64,000 bases of DNA, from assembly GCF_001984175.1 (NCBI RefSeq), contig NZ_MTQP01000040.1, forward strand, positions 30,630-94,629, in the 5' to 3' direction. Under the pieces are notes generated by a model. It had not been told where the DNA came from. It saw only the letters and a list, made by a program, of their open reading frames with translations, and made no database searches. This document shows positions 48,111-58,205 of the stretch, piece by piece. A program made the translations under genes and the position numbers. Numbering within the stretch: position 1 is the first letter of the stretch; the number at the start of each line of letters is the position of its first letter. Source of the stretch: Saccharothrix sp. ALI-22-I. GTDB lineage: Bacteria; Actinomycetota; Actinomycetes; Mycobacteriales; Pseudonocardiaceae.

Positions 48111-50918
48111 GTGGTGGAATTCCACTTGCTGGGGATGGTGACCGTCCTGGCGCACGGCCACCCGGTCGACGTGGGACCCGCTCGGCAGCGGTGTGTGCTG
48201 GCGGTGCTCGCGGTCGACGCCGGTCGTGTGGTGTCGGTGGACAGACTGGTCGAGCGGGTCTGGGGTGACGAGCCGCCGCTGCGGGCCAGGCAGACACTGC
48301 TGAGCTACGTGTCGCGCCTGCGTCAGGCGCTGGTGGCCGCCGACGCGGGTGACGTCGTGCGCCGGCCGGGTGGTTACGCCTTGGAGATCGATCCGTCGGC
48401 GGTCGACCTGCACGTGTTCCGCGACCTGTACACCCGTGCCCTCGGTCAGACCGAGGACGCCACCGCGGCGCGCCTGCTGACCGAGGCGCTGCGACTGTGG
48501 CGCGGGCAAGCGCTGACCGGCGTCGACGGCGAATGGGCCGAAGCCGAACGCGACAAGCTGGAGCGGGAACGGCTGGCCGCGCAGCACGACTTGGCCGACA
48601 CCCGACTGCGCCTCGGCCACGGCGGTCAACTGGTGGTCGAGCTCGCCGCGCGGGCCGCCGAACACCTGCTGGACGAACGGGTCGCCGGCCAATACGTGCT
48701 GGCTTTGCACCAGGCCGGGCGCACCGCCGACGCGCTGCAGCACTACCGACAACTGCGGGACAAGCTGGTGGACGAACTGGGCACCGACCCCGGCCCGGCG
48801 TTGCAGGACCTGCACCGGCGGATCCTGGCCGCGGATCCCGGTCTGACCGCCACCCCCGCGGATGTCGCGGTCGCGCCGGTGGTGGTGCCACGACAGCTAC
48901 CCACAGCCCCCGGGCCGTTCATCGGACGCCACGGCGAGCTGGACCGCCTCGACGCCACCCTGCGCGACAGCTCGAACGAGAGGGCCGGGGTCGTCATCTC
49001 CGTGATCGCCGGTGCCGGTGGCATCGGCAAGACCTGGCTCGCGTTGCACTGGGCCCACCGCCACGCCGACCGGTTCCCCGACGGGCACCTGTTCGTGGAC
49101 CTGCGCGGCTTCAGCCCCGACGAACGGCCGATGAACCCGGAGGCGGCCCTGCGCGGGTTCATCGACGCCCTCGGCGTCGATCCGCGTCGCATCCCGTCCG
49201 ACTTGCACGCCCAAGCCGCCATGTTCCGCAGCCTGATCGCCGGTAAGCGCATGCTGCTCGTGCTGGACAACGCCGCCGACACCGCGCAGGTCACCTCGCT
49301 GCTGCCTGGCAGCCCGACCTGCTCGGTGGTGATCACCAGCCGCAACACGTTGTCCGGCTTGATCACCGCCCACGGCGCGCACCACCTGTCCGTCGGCGTC
49401 CTAGTCGACGTCGAGGCCCGCAGCCTGCTGACCGCCCGACTCGGCGCCGCGCGGGTCGACGCGGAATCCGCCGCGGCGAACGCCCTGATCAGGCTGTGCG
49501 GTGGACTTCCCTTGGCGTTGAGCATCATCACCGGCCGTGCCCACACCCAGCCGCACCTGTCCCTCGCCGCCTTCGCCGCCGAACTGCGCGACAGCGGACT
49601 CGACGCACTGGACGACACGGACCCGGCCGCGAGCCTGCCAACCGTGCTCCTGTCGTCGTATCGGGTGCTGACCGACGAACAGGCCGCAGTGTTCGGGCTG
49701 CTCGCCATCGCACCCGGACCCGACATCGGCCTGCCCGCCGCCGCGAGCCTCACCGGCCTGTCGCCAGGCCGGATCAGGACCGTGCTGCGCGGGCTGGAAC
49801 AGGCATCGCTGATCAGCCAGGACGAGCACGGCCGCTACCGCATGCACGACCTGGTCCGCGCCTGCGCCGCCGACGCCGCCGCCGGGCAGTTGCCTGACGA
49901 CGAGCGGGAGGCGGCGCTGCGTCGGCTGGTCGACTACCACGTCCACACGGCCCACGCGGCCGAACGGCTGCTGAACCCGCAGCGACTTCCGATCCGGCTC
50001 GATCGACCCGCCGCGAACCACGGTCTCGAGGACCTGGCCGACGAGGCCGCGGCGCTGGCCTGGCTCACCGCCGAGCACCACAGCCTGCCCGCCTTGCAGC
50101 ACCTGGCCGCCGCCCAGGGCAGGTACGACCTCGTGTGGCAGCTCGCGTGGGCGTTCAACACCTTCTACCTGCGCCGAGGGCTTTTCCGCGAACGGCTCGC
50201 GGCATGGCGGACCGGTTCCGCCGCCGCCGAACACCAGGACGATCCCGCCGTCCGCATATTGGCCCGCCGTCTTCTGGGACACGCCGCCGCCTACGTCGGA
50301 CTGCACGACGAAGGCGTGGAACACCTGCTGTGCGCCTTGGCGTTGGCCGAGCGCACCGCCGACCGCGTGTCCCAAGCCCACATCCACCAGAGCTTCACCC
50401 GCGTCTGGGAGGAACAGGGCCAGTACAGAAGGGCGCTGGAGCACGCAACGCAGGCCCTGCACCTGTTCCGGGAGTTGGACCTGCCGGTGCGGGAGGCGTC
50501 CGCGCTCAACTCGACCGGGTGGTACTACGCAAGGCTGGGTGACTACGGGACGGCCCGCACCCGCTGCGAGGCCGCCCTGGAGTCGGCCCGTCGGCACCAC
50601 CACCGCGAACTCGAGTCCGCGGTCCTGGACAGCTTGGGCTACATCGCCCACCACACCAGCGACCACACCCGCGCCTTGGACTGTTACGGGCTCGCACTCC
50701 TCGGGTACCGCGAATCGGGCAACACCAACTACGCGGCCAACACCCTGGACCGGATAGGACAATCCCATGCCGCCCTTGGACAACACGACCACGCCCACGC
50801 GGTGTGGGGGCAAGCGCTGGAGCTGTACCGGCAACAGGGCCGCGCCGCCGACGCGGAACGAGTACAGCGACAACTGGAGACACTCGGCCACGCCAGCCAC
50901 CAGGGGTCTGTCCAGTAG
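48111..50918 (+). CDS. SARP-type BTAD/NB-ARC/TPR transcriptional regulator
   Basis: 935 residues from GTG 48111 (MVEFHLLGMVTVLAHGHPVD; the next codon is also GTG). Domain order: winged HTH (1-90), BTAD (about 95-245: VDLHVFRDLYTRALGQ, ALTGVDGEWAEAERDKLERE, LGTDPGPALQDLHRRILAAD). NB-ARC follows with P-loop GAGGIGKTWLAL (about 299-310), Walker B KRMLLVLDNA and RYRMHDLVRACAAD. TPRs run from about 650 (RRLLGHAAAYVGLHDEGVEH, NSTGWYYARLGDYGTARTRC). It is a close paralogue of the protein at 28504 but with an intact C-terminus. It probably responds to a nucleotide-gated signal and activates nearby accessory genes; targets are unknown. It is divergent from the DUF2690 gene. Confidence 0.93.
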   Translation: MVEFHLLGMVTVLAHGHPVDVGPARQRCVLAVLAVDAGRVVSVDRLVERVWGDEPPLRARQTLLSYVSRLRQALVAADAGDVVRRPGGYALEIDPSAVDLHVFRDLYTRALGQTEDATAARLLTEALRLWRGQALTGVDGEWAEAERDKLERERLAAQHDLADTRLRLGHGGQLVVELAARAAEHLLDERVAGQYVLALHQAGRTADALQHYRQLRDKLVDELGTDPGPALQDLHRRILAADPGLTATPADVAVAPVVVPRQLPTAPGPFIGRHGELDRLDATLRDSSNERAGVVISVIAGAGGIGKTWLALHWAHRHADRFPDGHLFVDLRGFSPDERPMNPEAALRGFIDALGVDPRRIPSDLHAQAAMFRSLIAGKRMLLVLDNAADTAQVTSLLPGSPTCSVVITSRNTLSGLITAHGAHHLSVGVLVDVEARSLLTARLGAARVDAESAAANALIRLCGGLPLALSIITGRAHTQPHLSLAAFAAELRDSGLDALDDTDPAASLPTVLLSSYRVLTDEQAAVFGLLAIAPGPDIGLPAAASLTGLSPGRIRTVLRGLEQASLISQDEHGRYRMHDLVRACAADAAAGQLPDDEREAALRRLVDYHVHTAHAAERLLNPQRLPIRLDRPAANHGLEDLADEAAALAWLTAEHHSLPALQHLAAAQGRYDLVWQLAWAFNTFYLRRGLFRERLAAWRTGSAAAEHQDDPAVRILARRLLGHAAAYVGLHDEGVEHLLCALALAERTADRVSQAHIHQSFTRVWEEQGQYRRALEHATQALHLFRELDLPVREASALNSTGWYYARLGDYGTARTRCEAALESARRHHHRELESAVLDSLGYIAHHTSDHTRALDCYGLALLGYRESGNTNYAANTLDRIGQSHAALGQHDHAHAVWGQALELYRQQGRAADAERVQRQLETLGHASHQGSVQ

Positions 50919-50919
50919 T

Positions 50920-51340
50920 GGCTCTGGCCCGTAGTCGGTGGTGACGCTGGGTGTCTGTCAGGGTAGGAGGATGCGGTGGCGGAGAAGGTCGAATCCGGCG
51001 CGCCCGTGCATCTGTCTCATGATCCTTTTGGTGCGGGTGTTGACTCCTTCGGTGCGGCCGTTGTGGTAGGGCAGGGTGAGGCCGGCGTCCACGGTGGACC
51101 GGTCGATCTCGAGACCGTTGGTGAGACTGCGTAGATGCGGCAGGTCGACGGCGCGGGCCGCCGCGATCCACTCGGTGAGTTTCACGTCGTTGCCCGCGGC
51201 CGGTGTCAGCAGGGCGGCGAAGTCGTGTATCAGCTTGGCGAGTGCGGTCATCTCCGGGCAGGCCGCGGCGATCTTGTCCAGCAGGGTGGTGTCTTTCGGG
51301 CGCAGGTTCTCGGGGTGGGTGAGCAGGAGGCGGCCGGCGT
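50920..51340 (-). mobile_element. ISL3-family transposase C-terminal relic
   Basis: Minus-strand text RLLLTHPENLRPKDTTLLDK then IAAACPEMTALAKLIHDFAA, LPHLRSLTNGLEIDRSTVDA and GLTLPYHNGRTEGVNTRTKR is the C-terminal DDE region of ISL3 transposases. An ISL3-type end (GGCTCTGG..CGTAGTCGG at about 50920-50938) lies right after the SARP stop. The N-terminal part is cut by the IS-A copy at 51341. Confidence 0.82.
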
Positions 51341-52526
<1,186 letters not shown>

Positions 52527-52647
52527 CCCCGTACCGTTCCACCATGAAACCGGACGGCATTTTCGGCAAGCACAAGACCGGTCATCGACGCCGTCCACCG
52601 CCGTATCGGGTCCGCGACATCACGACCATCCGCACCTGCGACGTTTC

Positions 52648-53241
52648 TCAACCGCGACGACGAGTCCCGAGCAGACCGGCCGGATCGAAGGTGACGGCCA
52701 CACCCCCGCCGAGATCCACCGTGCCCGCCTGGCCCGGCTTCAACGTGACGTGCTCGACGTACACACCCTGGTCGAGCCGATAGCAGTAGACCACCGGACC
52801 ACCCTCACCGAGCTCGACCCGCCAGAAACGCGGCACACCCGCCGCGGCGAACGCCTCGGGCTTGGTAAGACGATCCGCCCGTGCCGTCGACGGACTGACC
52901 ACCTCCACGACCAGGGCCACCACGGCAACGTCCACCGTGGTGGTGTCCGCGGGCAACAACTCGGTGCAGACCACCACGTCCGGGATGTAACCCACGCGGG
53001 GAGCCACACGCACACCGACCGCCGTGACGGCTTCCATCCCACTGTCGACGACCGCGTCGTCCAGCAGTCGGCACAGCCGGTCCGCGACGCGCTGGTGCCC
53101 CAGGGCCGGTGCGGCGCTCACCACGAACCTTCCGTCATGCAACTCGATCCGGTGACCCGGCTCGGGATCGACACTCTCCCAGTCCTCCACCGTGTATCCG
53201 TCCAGCCGGCGAGCACTGGTCACGTCGGCCTCCTCTGGCAC
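52648..53241 (-). CDS. Uma2-family endonuclease-like protein
   Basis: This 197-residue protein of the Uma2/DUF820 PD-(D/E)XK fold has YTVEDWESVDPEPGHRIELH, DGRFVVSAAPALGHQRVADR, the catalytic Asp in GYIPDVVVC, E-x-V in VALVVEVVSPSTARADRLTK and PEAFAAAGVPRFWRVEL. The family is abundant in cyanobacteria and actinomycetes; nuclease activity is predicted from the fold but roles are uncertain. It is monocistronic, next to an IS-A end. The start gives the expected N-terminus. Confidence 0.88.
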   Translation of the reverse strand: MPEEADVTSARRLDGYTVEDWESVDPEPGHRIELHDGRFVVSAAPALGHQRVADRLCRLLDDAVVDSGMEAVTAVGVRVAPRVGYIPDVVVCTELLPADTTTVDVAVVALVVEVVSPSTARADRLTKPEAFAAAGVPRFWRVELGEGGPVVYCYRLDQGVYVEHVTLKPGQAGTVDLGGGVAVTFDPAGLLGTRRRG

Positions 53242-53460
53242 CCGTACGTGTGTTGCTGACCCACCCAGTCTCCCACGCAGCGGCCCTCACACCAATCACC
53301 GCGACAGGGACGTTCGCAGGCGGGTTCCGCCGAATCGCGAGGTCCACCGCAGCCTCTCGACCTCGAAGTCAGGTATTCAACCGGCGACGCACTGTGATTC
53401 GACACGTGCATTTTCCCGTGTTAGGCGTGCGTCACACCGCGACTGAGCTAAAGTCGCCGC
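53242..53460. other. Intergenic region between Uma2 and AbrB-like gene
   Basis: About 220 bp with divergent promoters expected. No other gene seen. Confidence 0.4.
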
Positions 53461-54009
53461 ATGTCTCCCCGCGCTTATTGCGCGGGAGATTTCCCGCTCC
53501 GAGAAACCCTCTCGGACACCGCTCCGGCTGGAATTCCAGCCGTCCGGGCCGGCGGTGCTGTCGTGACGCAGCGTGCCGTCCCCTTGTTCGCTCCTCCCGT
53601 CGTACGCCCTCGATCGACACCGCGGGCTCAGCAGTTTCCCGCCCTGCCCGCACCCCAGGACCACAGCGGTCCGATGCTGGCGATGGGTCGTATCGACCAC
53701 TCGGGGCGCGTGGGTGATCGCCAATTGATCGCGGCGTTGGGTTGGCAGTCCGAGGACGCCTACGACCTCGCCGTGTCCGCCGACGGTCTGCTCGTGTCAC
53801 TCGACCCCGCAGGTCCATTCCGGATCAATATCCGCGGGCACGTGTTCATTCCGGCGGCCACACGTCGGGTCCTGTGCGTGAAGGCCGGCGATTCACTCGT
53901 GCTCCTCGCCCGTCCGGAACACGGCACGCTGGCCGTTCACCCGACGTCGATGGTGACGGCCCTGCTCGCCCGGCACCACACGGCACCGGCGGCGTCCCGT
54001 GACCACTGA
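53461..54009 (+). CDS. AbrB/MazE/SpoVT-like DNA-binding protein
   Basis: This 182-residue frame has a Pro-rich N-terminus and two swapped-hairpin-like halves: GRIDHSGRVGDRQLIAALGW, then VFIPAATRRVLCVKAGDSLV, LLARPEHGTLAVHPTSMV. The IPAxxRRxxxxxxGDxLxL signature is that of AbrB/SpoVT domains. A GTG at 53563 is a plausible later start, because the first 34 codons coincide with a leader hairpin (CCCGCGC and GCGCGGG, 53468-53486). The stop overlaps the start of the integrase gene by 11 bp, so the two form a translationally coupled pair, probably a regulator for the recombinase module. Confidence 0.75.
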   Translation: MSPRAYCAGDFPLRETLSDTAPAGIPAVRAGGAVVTQRAVPLFAPPVVRPRSTPRAQQFPALPAPQDHSGPMLAMGRIDHSGRVGDRQLIAALGWQSEDAYDLAVSADGLLVSLDPAGPFRINIRGHVFIPAATRRVLCVKAGDSLVLLARPEHGTLAVHPTSMVTALLARHHTAPAASRDH

Positions 54010-55007
54010 CGACCGTGCCAACCGGTTCGATCTGCAGAGGCTCACGGTGCTGGTCGCCGAACTGTCCAAGCTGCTGCCGGCGGAGGCGGTCCCGACCGTC
54101 TCCGCGTACATGCCGAAGGTGCTGCTTGCTGCCTCCCCCGGCCAGCTGCGGAGGTACGGGGGCACTGGGCCCGCGCCGTGGAGTCCCTCGGTGCGCAGCC
54201 GATCGACGAGGTGAAGCCCAGCGACGTGTCGGCACTGCGGCAACGGGCGACCCGACAGGCACAGGTGCGGTCGAACGAACGCAAGGGCCGGTACGCGGGC
54301 GAGTCCGCGGTGCGGGCGATGCGCATGTTCTTCCGACTCGCCATCGCCGACGGCCTGCTCAGCCCCGGCGCCAACCCCGCCATGCACGTGGAGATCCCCC
54401 GTCGGCTGCCCACCGTGCGCCGGGCGTTGACCCACAAGGAAGTCACCGCCATCAACCACGTCGTCGTCACCACCGGCGAGGACGTCGCACTGGACTCCCT
54501 GCTGATGCGACTGCACCTGGAAACCGCCTGCCGTCGGTCCGGCGCACTCGGCATCCGCCTGATGGACGTGAACACGCAGGCGTGCGCGGTCCGGCTGCGC
54601 GAGAAGTTCGGCACCGAACGATGGCAACCGATCAGCCCGACCACCGTGGCGGCGCTGACGGAGCACGCCCGGGAGCGCGGCGCCCGACTCCCCGACGACC
54701 GTCTGCTGCGGTACTCCAACGGCAGACCGTTGACCGGGCGCCGCTACGACCTGCTCTGGAAACGCGTGAGAGCACGGTTGCCCTGGGCCGCCACACTCGG
54801 CGTGTCGATGCACTGGATGCGACACACGACCCTCACCTGGTCGAACGCCACTTCGGCTACGCGGTCGCACGGGCCTACGCCGGACACACCGACACCAAAG
54901 GCGGCTCGACACTCACCTACATCAAAGGACTCCCACAGGAAGTGGCGACCGCGTTGTCGGAGTACAGCGGCGAACTCCATCCGCTGACGGAGCCGGATCA
55001 ACGGTGA
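53999..55007 (+). pseudogene. Tyrosine recombinase (phage-type integrase), frameshifted
   Basis: Three frames make one integrase of about 335 codons. The first reads RLTVLVAELSKLLPAEAVPT then VSAYMPKVLLAASPGQL. After a shift near 54160 it reads HWARAVESLGAQPIDEVKPS, DVSALRQRATRQ, RAMRMFFRLAIADGLLSPGA, PTVRRALTHKEVTAI and HLETACRRSGALGIRLMDVN (first catalytic Arg). HWMRHTTLTW supplies the H-x-x-R. After a shift near 54838 it reads ERHFGYAVARAYAGHTDTKG (His/Trp position) and STLTYIKGLPQEVATALSEY. The final Tyr lies in TLTYIKG. All catalytic residues survive, but in different frames. Confidence 0.8.
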
Positions 55008-55056
55008 CCTGGTTGATCGCCCGGTGAGGTGATCTGGTCGCCAGACTGGCTGCCTA

Positions 55057-55090
55057 GGTGCCGGTCTACGGAGCTCCGTAGACCGGCGCC
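55057..55090. terminator. Hairpin downstream of the integrase
   Basis: A perfect 13-bp inverted repeat, CCGGTCTACGGAG and CTCCGTAGACCGG (55061-55086), is extended to about 17 bp with one mismatch. It is 50 bp beyond the integrase stop. The absence of a loop makes it also a candidate protein-binding palindrome or att-type site. Confidence 0.65.
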
Positions 55091-55220
55091 TTCCGTCGCG
55101 CCCGAGCGGCTCGGTGTCGGTCGCGCGGACGATCGACACCAGTCGTGCCGACGTGTCAACGGACGATCAGTCGCGTGAGATGCTGACGTCGGCGAACGCA
55201 GGCACGGATGAGGTCTCGAT

Positions 55221-55653
55221 GTGACGACGGCAGAGCAGTCGTGGATTGCCGATTTGGCGGGCGAGTTGCCGTTCCGCCGAGAACGAGGCGTCGCGACGGT
55301 CGGCATTCCGGTGGTGGCACGAGAGTGCGAACTGTGGTCCTTTCGCGCACCGCGGTCGGCCGGGGATCGCAAGGACAATGCGAGGTCGTTGCTTGCCGAT
55401 TGGGACGCTGCCGTCGACGACACCGGCCCTGCTGTGCGGCGGTTGCTGGGACGTTTGACGGACAGGCTGACCTCCTGCTTGAGCGACTACTCACCCGGCG
55501 CCGTCACCGGCGCTGCCGTGTCCATCCCCCGCCACCGTCTACTTCTTCACATGGATCCGACGCCAGGCCCGCGCCACCACGGCCGAGATCACCCTCGCCG
55601 TCACGCTCGGAACCGTCATCGCCGCCCTCGCGATCGGATTCCTGTTCCTCTGA
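55221..55653 (+). pseudogene. Unrecognised gene, probably frameshifted, C-terminal TM helix
   Basis: A GTG-initiated frame (TTAEQSWIADLAGELPFRRE, VATVGIPVVARECELWSF, DARSLLADWDAAVDD-like text) has codon bias like a real gene up to about 55500. A second frame then gives TVYFFTWIRRQARATTAEIT and LAVTLGTVIAALAIGFLFL, a single C-terminal membrane helix ending at 55653. Joining them needs a frameshift near 55510-55525. No family is recognised. This could also be two unrelated short pieces. Confidence 0.35.
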
Positions 55654-56306
55654 CACCGGCCGCTCATCGCCTCCGTCGCGGTAAAGCAGCGCCGCGGCCC
55701 CTGGCGCGGCGGACACGGCTGCCGACCCGGCGTCGTCGCGAACGATCCTGGGCGGGAGCCGTGGACCCCTACAGGCGTTCGGGCGGAACGGCCGGCGAGT
55801 TCGACGGCGTAGGCAGCTCTCCCGGCGACGGTTCCGGGCCCCGTCCGATCAGCCTCGCCCCGTCGCCTACCGCACCGGTGTCCCGGGCTTCGCCGCCCTC
55901 ATCTTCACCAGCATCACCGGCGCGATCCGAGGCGAGTAGGCATGGGGCCGTTGCTGGGGCAGGGACGGGCCCGAGCACGCTTCGGGTGACGTGATCACCA
56001 CCCTGGCCACTTGCTTCCCCGACATCGGCCATGCCTCGTTGGCGAGCCTGGTACGCGGTATCCACCAGGGATCAGCGCCACGGCGACGGTCGAATCGCAG
56101 CTGATCCCGCTGACCCCGGCGGCGTGCTGTCGAACAGGTGCGCGCAAGCCGGACCGACGAGGCTCCGGCTCACGGCCGGTAGCACGCCGGACCGGATTGA
56201 CCGGGACATGGCCAGGTTCTCGCCACTATGTCGAGCACGATCCCGACCCTGAACCCGGCCGTCGGGATGCCGGGCGGTGCGGGTCGATCTGCAGGTGCCA
56301 TTGTGC
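55654..56306. other. About 650 bp without a supported gene
   Basis: Frames on both strands are low-complexity (Arg/Pro-rich). A short piece near 55890-55940 (PGFAALIFTSITGAIRGE) looks protein-like but is isolated. Probably decayed DNA downstream of the methyltransferase. Confidence 0.4.
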
Positions 56307-56936
56307 TCAGCTGCGGCGTACGGCCGTGCCGAGGATGTGGAAGGAACTCGGTGTGCGGGTGTCGGGGAACAGGAACCGGTCGAGGCGCTCGATGGTGAGG
56401 CCGGACCGTTCGATCGCGGCGGCGGTGTCGCGGCCGGTGTGGCAGCCGCCGGCCAGTCGTGGCCAGAGGGTGGCGTCGAGGACACGTTGGACGCGTGCCA
56501 GGCCGGGTGTGTCGGCTCGGACGTGTTCGAGGAACCGCAACTGCCCGTCCGGCTTGAGCACGCGGTGGATCTCGCGCAGCGCCGTTTGCTGGTCGCGCAC
56601 CGAGCACAGCACGAGCGACACGATGACCGCGTCGGCAGTGCCGTCCTCGGCGGGCAGCCGCTCGGCGAGGCCATCGACGACCTCGACCGGCACCGCTGCC
56701 CGTCCCGCCGCGTCGTGGGCGTGTTGCCGCAGACGCGGTTCCGGTTCCACGGCCAGGACGCGGCTGACGGTGGGCGGGTAGTGCGCGAAGTTGAGGCCGT
56801 TGCCGGGGCCGACCTCGATCACCTCGCCGGCGAGGTCGGCGAGCAGCGCCTGGCGGCGTTCGGCCATGCCGCCCCGCTCCATCGCCTGGCTCATCATCGG
56901 GTAGAGCCGCGCGAAGATCGGGTGGTGCACCGACAT
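56307..56936 (-). CDS. Class I SAM-dependent methyltransferase
   Basis: This 209-residue protein from ATG 56936 has motif I in EVIEVGPGNGLNFAHYP, the acidic end of strand 2 in RVLAVEPEPRLRQHAHDAA, motif II/III text in ADAVIVSLVLCSVRDQQTAL and post-motif REIHRVLKPDGQLRFLEHVR, typical of UbiE/Methyltransf_11 enzymes. The C-terminal WPRLAGGCHTGRDTAAAI and SSFHILGTAVR recall methyltransferases of the YxxMxHxxFARxY type (here VHHPIFARLYPMM). It starts 6 bp after the P450 stop, so both are in one operon and may modify the same small molecule. The substrate is unknown. Confidence 0.88.
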   Translation of the reverse strand: MSVHHPIFARLYPMMSQAMERGGMAERRQALLADLAGEVIEVGPGNGLNFAHYPPTVSRVLAVEPEPRLRQHAHDAAGRAAVPVEVVDGLAERLPAEDGTADAVIVSLVLCSVRDQQTALREIHRVLKPDGQLRFLEHVRADTPGLARVQRVLDATLWPRLAGGCHTGRDTAAAIERSGLTIERLDRFLFPDTRTPSSFHILGTAVRRS

Positions 56937-56941
56937 GCCGG

Positions 56942-58117
56942 TCACCACCGCACCGGGAGTTCGACCAACCCGCCGGTCAACACGTCGCGGCGCATCCGCA
57001 ACTCCTCCACGCCCACCGCCAACCTCAGCGTCGGGAATCGCCGGACGAGTTGCGAGAACACGACTTGCAGCTCGATGCGGGCCAGCGGTGCGCCGACGCA
57101 GTAACGCGCGCCGTGCCCGAAGGTGAGGTGGGCGGCGGCCGAGCGGGTGACGTCGAGCCGGTCGGGGTCGGGGAACACGGCCGGGTCGTGGTTGGCGGCG
57201 CCGTTGTCCAGCAGCACGAGCTCTCCCGCCTTGATGGCGACCCCGTCGATCTCCAGGTCGGTCCGCGCGTACCGGGGGATCCCGCCGCTGCTCTTGCCGG
57301 GCGCCCGCAGGATCTCCTCCACCGCGTTCGGCACCAGGTCGGGTTGGTCGAGCAGGGCCTGCCACTGCTCCGGGTTGGTCAGCAACAGCAGCGCGCCCAG
57401 GCCGATCCGGACGACCGTGGTCTCGTGTCCGGCGAACAGCAACGCCATGGACAGCCCGGCGGCCTCGGCGTCGGATACCCCGTCGGTCGCGCAGAGCCGG
57501 GAGATCACGTCGTCGCCGGGATCGTTCCGCTTGCGGGCGACCAACTTGAGGCCGTAGCCGAACAGCTCCCCCAGCCCCCGTTCGGATCGGGCCCGGTCGC
57601 GGGTGTTGGCGGCGTCGGCGGTCCACGCGCGGAACTCGTCGCGGTCCTCGTAGGGCACGCCGAGCAGCTCGCAGATCACCAGGATCGGCAACGGCACCGC
57701 CACCGCCGCGTGCAGGTCCGCCGGCGATCCCCGCTCGGCCATCTCGTCCAGCAGCCCGGCGGCGAGGGCCTCCACCCTGGAGCGCAGTGCCTTCATGTGC
57801 CTGGGCGAGAAGTGCGGCCGTAGCAGGGACCGCATCCGGGCGTGGTCGGCCTGTTCGGTGCCGAAGTCGCCGAGCGGGCCGCCGAACAACGCCGACTCCC
57901 CCGTCCGGGCCGCCGTTTCCGGGGCCGGGTGGGAGCGGCCGAGTCGGTCGTCGTCCAGCAGCCGCCGCACGTCGGCGTGGCCGGTGACCAGCCATGCCTC
58001 GTCACCCACGGGGGTGCGTACCCGGTGGACCGGGCCGCGTGACTGGAGTTCGCGCAGCACCGCCGCGACCCGCAACGGATCCGACTGCTCGAAGGGCAAC
58101 TGGACCGGGGCGACCAT
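56942..58117 (-). CDS. Cytochrome P450
   Basis: 391 residues from ATG 58117, which has GGAGG at 7-11 bases; in-frame ATG 58129 and TTG 58132 are weaker. The I-helix oxygen-binding motif is in LLFAGHETTVVRIG, ExxR in NAVEEILRAPGKSSGGIPRY, and the heme-Cys loop is FGHGARYCVGAPLARIELQV, all canonical. The C-terminus RRDVLTGGLVELPVRW is class-typical. It is a soluble bacterial P450 needing ferredoxin and reductase partners, none of which is adjacent. It is divergent from a TetR gene with CTTGTA-type operator sites in between, and cotranscribed with a methyltransferase. This suggests tailoring or detoxification of a ligand sensed by TetR. Confidence 0.93.
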   Translation of the reverse strand: MVAPVQLPFEQSDPLRVAAVLRELQSRGPVHRVRTPVGDEAWLVTGHADVRRLLDDDRLGRSHPAPETAARTGESALFGGPLGDFGTEQADHARMRSLLRPHFSPRHMKALRSRVEALAAGLLDEMAERGSPADLHAAVAVPLPILVICELLGVPYEDRDEFRAWTADAANTRDRARSERGLGELFGYGLKLVARKRNDPGDDVISRLCATDGVSDAEAAGLSMALLFAGHETTVVRIGLGALLLLTNPEQWQALLDQPDLVPNAVEEILRAPGKSSGGIPRYARTDLEIDGVAIKAGELVLLDNGAANHDPAVFPDPDRLDVTRSAAAHLTFGHGARYCVGAPLARIELQVVFSQLVRRFPTLRLAVGVEELRMRRDVLTGGLVELPVRW

Positions 58118-58143
58118 GGCGACCTCCATCAAGTTTATGTCAT

Positions 58144-58180
58144 CTTGTACAAGGCGACATAAATAACGTACTTGTATAGT
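58144..58180. promoter_or_regulatory. Operator sites between P450 and TetR genes
   Basis: The perfect palindrome CTTGTACAAG (58144-58153) and a related half-site ACTTGTATAGT (58170-58180) are 26 bp apart in the 88-bp divergent spacer. TATAGT at 58175-58180 could be the -10 of the rightward tetR promoter. TetR binding is inferred from position and symmetry. Confidence 0.65.
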
Positions 58181-58205
58181 CTTCCTTTAACAAGAGGAGG
58201 TCGAT

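Noticed and set aside
49401..50900. 499-codon minus-strand ORF inside the second SARP gene
   Set aside because: Antisense frame; Val/Gly-rich without domains, whereas the sense strand has a full BTAD/NB-ARC/TPR protein.
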